Shown: piece by piece, positions 60,198 to 64,000 of the stretch | How the letters are laid out: each line of letters begins with the position of its first letter | Numbering within the stretch: position 1 is the stretch's first letter | DNA from: QHCE01 sp041743105 | GTDB lineage: Bacteria; Actinomycetota; Actinomycetes; Mycobacteriales; QHCE01 | Assembly: GCA_041743105.1 (NCBI GenBank) | Contig: JBGTNI010000010.1 | Span: forward strand, 16,866-80,865 | Reading direction: 5' to 3' | DNA length: 64,000 nt | Position numbers and translations under genes: made by a program | Notes under the pieces: model-generated | Databases searched by the model: none | What the model was told of the DNA's origin: nothing | Seen by the model: only the letters and a program-made list of their open reading frames with translations

Positions 60198-60917
60198 TTA
60201 GTACCAGCCGACGCTTCGGGAGTGCGACCACGCTCCGCACGGGGTCTGGTAGCGGCCCTTGATGTAATTCAGGCCCCACTTGATCTGCGTTACCGGATTG
60301 GTTCGCCAATCCGAGCCGTAGGAAGCCATCTTCTTCCCCGGTAGTGCCTGAGCGATGCCGTAGGCGCCGGATGAATGGTTCTCAGCACGCGGATTCCAGC
60401 GGCTTTCTTTCATCCACAGTTTGTCCAAGCAACTCATCTGCTGCACCTCGAAGCCCGCGAGGACCAGCAGCGAACAACCGATCTGCTTAACCCCGGAGTA
60501 ACTCACGCAGTCAGCGGGGGCGTCCGGTGGCGGCCCGCCGCCGGGACCCAGCGCCGCTTCGATGCGCTCTTTTGCGTCCTTCACGGCGGCCTCGGCGCGC
60601 TCGGCAATCGACGAGCTCACCTGCTGGGCGCGCTGCGCCGCCTGGGATCGCGCTTGCTGGGCACGCGAACTCTCCTGCCGCGCGCGTTTGAGCTCGGCGC
60701 CAGGCGGGCGATGCTGCGCGATCAGGGTGTCGGGTTTCGGAGCGGTCGGAACGTTGCCCGCCTGGGCCTGTACTTCACTCGCCGACTTCAGCGTCAACGA
60801 CTGGGCGGGCTGCTGTTGCACACCGATGAATACACCGGCCGCGAGACCAGAGAGCAGCAGCACCACCGCAAGCACACGCACGAGCAGGTGCGTGCCGAGC
60901 ATGGGCCTTCGTGCCAC
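60198..60917 (-). CDS. Lytic transglycosylase domain protein, secreted
   Basis: A 239-residue protein with a membrane anchor or signal (residues 10-32, LLVRVLAVVLLLSGLAAGVFIGV), an Ala/Gln/Arg-rich linker containing QSSRAQQARSQAAQRAQQ-like coiled coil, and a C-terminal SLT-type domain of about 95 residues. The catalytic Glu is in WMKESRWNPRA, with SSGAYGIAQALPG and QIKWGLNYIKGRY. Such enzymes cleave peptidoglycan glycan strands. GTG at 60917 has AAGGAA 9-10 nt upstream. The last residues GAWSHSRSVGWY are typical of actinobacterial members. Confidence 0.88.
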   Translation of the reverse strand: MARRPMLGTHLLVRVLAVVLLLSGLAAGVFIGVQQQPAQSLTLKSASEVQAQAGNVPTAPKPDTLIAQHRPPGAELKRARQESSRAQQARSQAAQRAQQVSSSIAERAEAAVKDAKERIEAALGPGGGPPPDAPADCVSYSGVKQIGCSLLVLAGFEVQQMSCLDKLWMKESRWNPRAENHSSGAYGIAQALPGKKMASYGSDWRTNPVTQIKWGLNYIKGRYQTPCGAWSHSRSVGWY

Positions 60918-61183
60918 GGGGACATTTCCTTACGTGCTCAAGTGCCTGGGCGGGGGCTAAGCCAAGCGGGCAGCTTGCCCTAGATCACCATGTGGGTCAA
61001 ATCAGCTCGTACTACGTTTGACCGTATTGGCCGTTTCGTGGCGATGTTGCCCTACTGGCTGAAGAGCTGATCAAAGACCGGCTGCCCGGTGCGCGGTGGC
61101 TCGTCACCCTGGCGTAAGCGGCTCGGGATTACCGCCGAAAACCGTGATAATTACGCAACTTTTGGCGCGATGAGAGTAACGGG

Positions 61184-61882
61184 TTAGCCCCTGCCGAGTC
61201 GGGCGCCGGTCGACTGTTGTGCTGGAGCCGCCGAAGTTGGCATGTTAGCTGCGCTACGCCGCACGGCCGCAACCTCACCTGTGTGGGGATCTATAACCGC
61301 GGAGAGCTCGCCGGATTCCAGCTGCGCCAATAACTCAGCCCGGGTCAGGTCTGCCATCACGGCGCCGTCTCCACCCGCCACAGCAAGTGCAGGAATTTGA
61401 TCGGCGGCAGGCTCGTGCTCACTGAGCGCAGCCGTGCGACCCTCGCGGGAGCCCCGTCTTTCGGCAAGCTTTTGGAACGCAGCTTCCGCCTTCAGCTCGA
61501 TAGCTAATTCCCTCTCGCGCGCCTTAAGCTCACCCTGTCGGGCTTTGGAGGCGGCTTTATGAACCTTCTTTGCCGCCCCTGCCTGCGCCCTATAGGGCGC
61601 ATTTGCTCTCCACTGCGCCAACCCCGCCGTAGCTAAGGTCGTAGCTGCAGCCAGCGCAATGCTTTTCACCGAGATAACTTTGGTGGGGGTTACTGACAGG
61701 GTTTGCCCGGAGACCGGGTCGGTAATGCGCTGGCCTTCAGTTGCCGGGATCTCGAAGCTTCTATCTAAAAGATCAGCAATCCTTCGACCAGTTCCCGCCC
61801 TAAAACGGGGCCGTCTCGCCCCACCCGAACTAGCACTATCCGAACCCACAGCGCCGTCCACAATGATCGGTTCATCTTCCAT
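61184..61882 (-). CDS. Coiled-coil hypothetical protein
   Basis: A 232-residue protein without recognised family. Residues 1-50 are acidic and Gly/Ser-rich, a short hydrophobic stretch follows (SIALAAATTLATAGLA, residues about 73-90), then a long Lys/Glu/Ala coiled coil (AAKKVHKAASKARQGELKARERELAIELKAEA in adjoining parts) and a Pro/Ala tail with DPHTGEVAAV. It may be a phage-like or scaffold-type small membrane protein; nothing stronger can be said. ATG at 61882. A dispersed palindrome lies upstream. Confidence 0.65.
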   Translation of the reverse strand: MEDEPIIVDGAVGSDSASSGGARRPRFRAGTGRRIADLLDRSFEIPATEGQRITDPVSGQTLSVTPTKVISVKSIALAAATTLATAGLAQWRANAPYRAQAGAAKKVHKAASKARQGELKARERELAIELKAEAAFQKLAERRGSREGRTAALSEHEPAADQIPALAVAGGDGAVMADLTRAELLAQLESGELSAVIDPHTGEVAAVRRSAANMPTSAAPAQQSTGARLGRG

Positions 61883-61980
61883 TGGAACTCCTTGCGGCCA
61901 CAGCGCGATACTGACGATGGTGTAAGCCTAACCACTGTGGCTCTGTCACGTCATATGTTTGGCAGATCACCTGGCCGAAG

Positions 61981-62038
61981 GCGACATCTTGTGCCATGTT
62001 GTCCCAAGACCAAGGGACAACATGGCACAAGATGTCGC
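61981..62038. terminator. Dispersed palindrome, copy 2 (likely phoH2 terminator)
   Basis: Perfect 25-bp arms at 61981-62005 and 62014-62038 with an 8-nt loop. The arms include CTTGTGCCATGTTGTCCC, identical to the core of the palindrome at 2088-2140. It lies 10 bp beyond the phoH2 stop. Confidence 0.8.
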
Positions 62039-62048
62039 AGGCAGAGAG

Positions 62049-63377
62049 TTAGTTCGGGACCTCTTCGAGCATCTCGGTGACCAGGGCCGCGATCGGGGAG
62101 CGTTCGGAGCGAGTCAGGGTAATGTGAGCGAATAGCGGATGGCCCTTGAGCGCCTCCACTACCGCGGTGATGCCGTCATGGCGCCCGACCCGTAGGTTGT
62201 CGCGCTGCGCCACGTCGTGAGTGAGCACTACCCGCGATCCCGAGCCGACCCGCGACAGCACGGTGAGCAGCACGCCGCGTTCCAACGACTGAGCCTCATC
62301 CACGATCACGAACGCGTCGTGCAGCGAGCGGCCACGAATGTGAGTCAACGGCAGCACTTCGAGCATCTTGCGGTCGAGAACTTCTTCGACCACCGAGTCG
62401 GGCACCACCGCACCCAGCGTGTCGAAGACCGCCTGCGCCCACGGGTTCATCTTCTCGGCCTCGGTGCCAGGTAAGTAGCCCAGTTCCTGCCCACCCACGG
62501 CATACAGCGGGCGGAAGACGACCACTTTTTTGTGACGCCCTCGCTCCATCACGGCGTCCAGTCCGGCGCATAGTGCCAGTGCCGACTTTCCGGTACCGGC
62601 GCGCCCACCCAGCGAGACGATGCCCACGTTGTCGTCGAGCAACAAGTCCAGCGCCACTCGCTGTTCAGCGGAACGGCCGTGTAGCCCAAACGCTTCACGG
62701 TCCCCGCGTACCAGGCCGACCGTCTTGTCTGGACGCACCCTGCCCAGCGCCGAGCCCCGTCCAGACACCAGCACCAGACCGGTATGACACGGCAGCTCGG
62801 CCGCCTGAGCAAGGTCCAGCGCCTCGTCGCCGTATAGTGCGGCCATCTGCTCGTCGGAAAGCTCCAGCTCCACCATGCCGGTCCACGGGCGATCGCCGAC
62901 TTCGGCCAACTCGGCGCGGTACTCCTCGGCCGAAAGACCGACCGCACCAGCCTTCACTCGCATCGGGAGGTCCTTGGTGACCAGCACCACATCCCGACCC
63001 TCTTGAGCCAGATTCAGCGCAACCGCCAGGATGCGCGAGTCGTTTTCATCCACTCGGAATCCGGGCGGCAGCGAACCCACCTCAGCGTGGTTGAGCTCCA
63101 CATGGATCCGGCCTCCGGTCTCGTTGACCGGAACAGGCTCATCGAGCCGCCCATACCGCACCCGCAGCTCATCTAGCGAACGTAAGCATTGCCGAGCGAA
63201 CCAGCCCAACTCGGGATGGTGCCGTTTGGATTCCAGTTCGCCCACCACGACCAGCGGAAGTACCACGTTGTGCTCGGCAAAGCGGCGGATGGCGCCAGGA
63301 TCGGAGAGCAATACCGACGTATCGATCACGTATGTGCGGGTCTGATGGGAGTGTGCGGAGGACGACTGAGACGACAT
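62049..63377 (-). CDS. phoH2: PIN domain - PhoH ATPase (PhoH2)
   Basis: A 442-residue fusion. Residues 10-140 are a PIN ribonuclease domain: YVIDTSVLL (first acidic residue), VVVGELESKR, and DENDSRILAVAL with VTKDL. Residues about 215-442 are a PhoH ATPase: Walker A GGRAGTGKSALAL, FRPLYAVGGQELGYLPG, HIRGRSLHDAFVIVDEAQSLE, and LTHDVAQRDNL. PhoH2 proteins are RNA helicases/RNases, often paired with a small antitoxin-like protein upstream; none is evident here. ATG at 63377; a GTG at 63401 is possible. Confidence 0.92.
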   Translation of the reverse strand: MSSQSSSAHSHQTRTYVIDTSVLLSDPGAIRRFAEHNVVLPLVVVGELESKRHHPELGWFARQCLRSLDELRVRYGRLDEPVPVNETGGRIHVELNHAEVGSLPPGFRVDENDSRILAVALNLAQEGRDVVLVTKDLPMRVKAGAVGLSAEEYRAELAEVGDRPWTGMVELELSDEQMAALYGDEALDLAQAAELPCHTGLVLVSGRGSALGRVRPDKTVGLVRGDREAFGLHGRSAEQRVALDLLLDDNVGIVSLGGRAGTGKSALALCAGLDAVMERGRHKKVVVFRPLYAVGGQELGYLPGTEAEKMNPWAQAVFDTLGAVVPDSVVEEVLDRKMLEVLPLTHIRGRSLHDAFVIVDEAQSLERGVLLTVLSRVGSGSRVVLTHDVAQRDNLRVGRHDGITAVVEALKGHPLFAHITLTRSERSPIAALVTEMLEEVPN

Positions 63378-63743
63378 ACGGCGGTCCGCTTCCGCGGGCA
63401 CTCACCCACCGCGCCCGCAATCTAGGTCGACGAAACTGGCAACTACTTCGACCATAGAGGCCCAGGCGTACAAAATGCGGAAAATACGTGGGCGATTTAT
63501 TCATCGGCGCAAAAGTAACGGGCGCAGGACCAAGCACGGCGCGGTATGAGACACCCTGATACGGCTAGGTTCATCGATATACTACGTGATGCTCGCATCG
63601 CACATTTTATCCGATGTAGGTACTGTGTCGTTCGTTATGCGTTAGCCCGAAGTAGCTCAATTCAGGTCAGAATGTCGCACCAGCCCAGCTACTAACGTCG
63701 CTGATGAGTACATACGTCGTTTCGCAGGTAGGAGTGCACGCCC
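63378..63743. other. Divergent region between phoH2 and the last ORF
   Basis: About 365 bp. No ORF with good coding character and no RNA were seen. It presumably holds both promoters. It is A+T-richer near 63560-63640. Confidence 0.4.
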
Positions 63744-64000
63744 ATGAGCTCGCCAACTAAGTCTGGAGCTAAGAAAGCCGCCAGCTCCGAGGCGAAGACC
63801 ACCGACGCCGATACCCAAGCCGCGCACGACGCGGAGATAGAGCGTGTTGTTGGGCTCGTGCAAACCCAGCAGGAGACCATCGACTACCTCGTGCAGTACA
63901 TCGAGCGCGTTGAAGCTCAGCTCAACGACCGCATCGACGCCGTAGAAAGCAGCGGAGCGGCGGCGCCCGCGGACGGCGGTGCCGCCGCGGCGCAGCCGGC
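63744..64000 (+). CDS. Coiled-coil hypothetical protein, truncated by window end
   Basis: ATG at 63744 has AGGAG 10 nt upstream, and the frame is open to the window end (85 codons). The product is rich in Lys/Ala/Glu with an amphipathic helix ETIDYLVQYIERVEAQL followed by Ala/Gly/Pro. It could be a short wall-associated or regulatory coiled coil. No family is recognised. Confidence 0.6.
   Translation, partial: MSSPTKSGAKKAASSEAKTTDADTQAAHDAEIERVVGLVQTQQETIDYLVQYIERVEAQLNDRIDAVESSGAAAPADGGAAAAQP

Noticed and set aside
60918..61180. c-di-AMP (ydaO) riboswitch upstream of the lytic transglycosylase
   Set aside because: Cell-wall hydrolase genes of actinobacteria often have one, but the conserved bases of the motif could not be found here.

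Overview
The window comes from a high-GC actinobacterium, roughly 60% G+C by eye, of the Mycobacteriales/Pseudonocardiales type. The evidence is a fused E2/E1 2-oxoglutarate enzyme (Kgd), a WhiB1-type regulator, an AEP-type NHEJ set (Ku plus LigD parts), a DivIVA-family protein and gene order close to Mycobacterium tuberculosis (cdsA-frr-pyrH-tsf-rpsB-M23-xerC, and zur-uppS-recO-...-era-CorC-ybeY-phoH). No rRNA, tRNA, CRISPR array, prophage or intact insertion sequence was seen.

Layout. 0-2 kb: two tandem secreted trypsin-like proteases, the first cut by the window edge. 2.3-8.6 kb: a DUF2631 protein, a DivIVA-domain protein and the cdsA/frr/pyrH/tsf/rpsB block, nearly all on the minus strand. 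8.6-13.8 kb: an M23 peptidase, xerC, ku with a coupled Cys-rich small ORF, and LigD split into a polymerase protein and a phosphoesterase-ligase protein. 14-18.8 kb: a DUF4383 protein, a His/Asp/Asn-rich secreted protein, a SRPBCC-epimerase fusion and an ABC-2 exporter. 18.9-26.5 kb: kgd, a two-gene AT-richer unknown pair, a quinone-oxidoreductase-like MDR enzyme, a Uma2 nuclease-like protein and malic enzyme. 26.5-31.9 kb: an RsbW-like kinase, a membrane protein, a lipid kinase, whiB1, dgt and a Pro-rich membrane protein. 32-37.5 kb: a zinc homeostasis block (znuA-znuC-znuB, an ArsR/SmtB repressor, Zur) convergent with a two-gene TIGR03943/permease unit. 37.7-39.2 kb: uppS and recO. 39.2-51.4 kb: an envelope/signalling cassette of FN3 protein, Ser/Thr kinase with a C-terminal FN3-like domain, degenerate transglutaminase, DUF58, MoxR and a molybdopterin oxidoreductase. 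51.5-57.7 kb: a fasciclin lipoprotein, era, a CorC-type protein, ybeY, intein-bearing phoH and HIT. 57.7-64 kb: a RHH/MazF-like toxin-antitoxin pair, DUF1990, a geranylgeranyl-reductase-like flavoprotein, a lytic transglycosylase, a coiled-coil protein, PIN-PhoH2 and a truncated coiled-coil ORF.

The most striking feature is not a gene. At least ten intergenic elements of about 90-190 bp share a conserved core but have outer arms and central hairpins that differ in sequence between copies while staying self-complementary within each copy. Several sit inside co-directional gene clusters (rpsB-tsf, pyrH-frr, moxR-DUF58) and some begin at the stop codon of the gene before them. They look like a family of structured mobile or RNA-level elements. 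A second, unrelated 44-bp palindrome occurs twice as an apparent terminator, about 60 kb apart. Other notable items are a probable class 3 intein in PhoH, a transglutaminase lacking its catalytic Cys and His, a flavoprotein with an apparent AUA start, and a CRP-like site upstream of whiB1.
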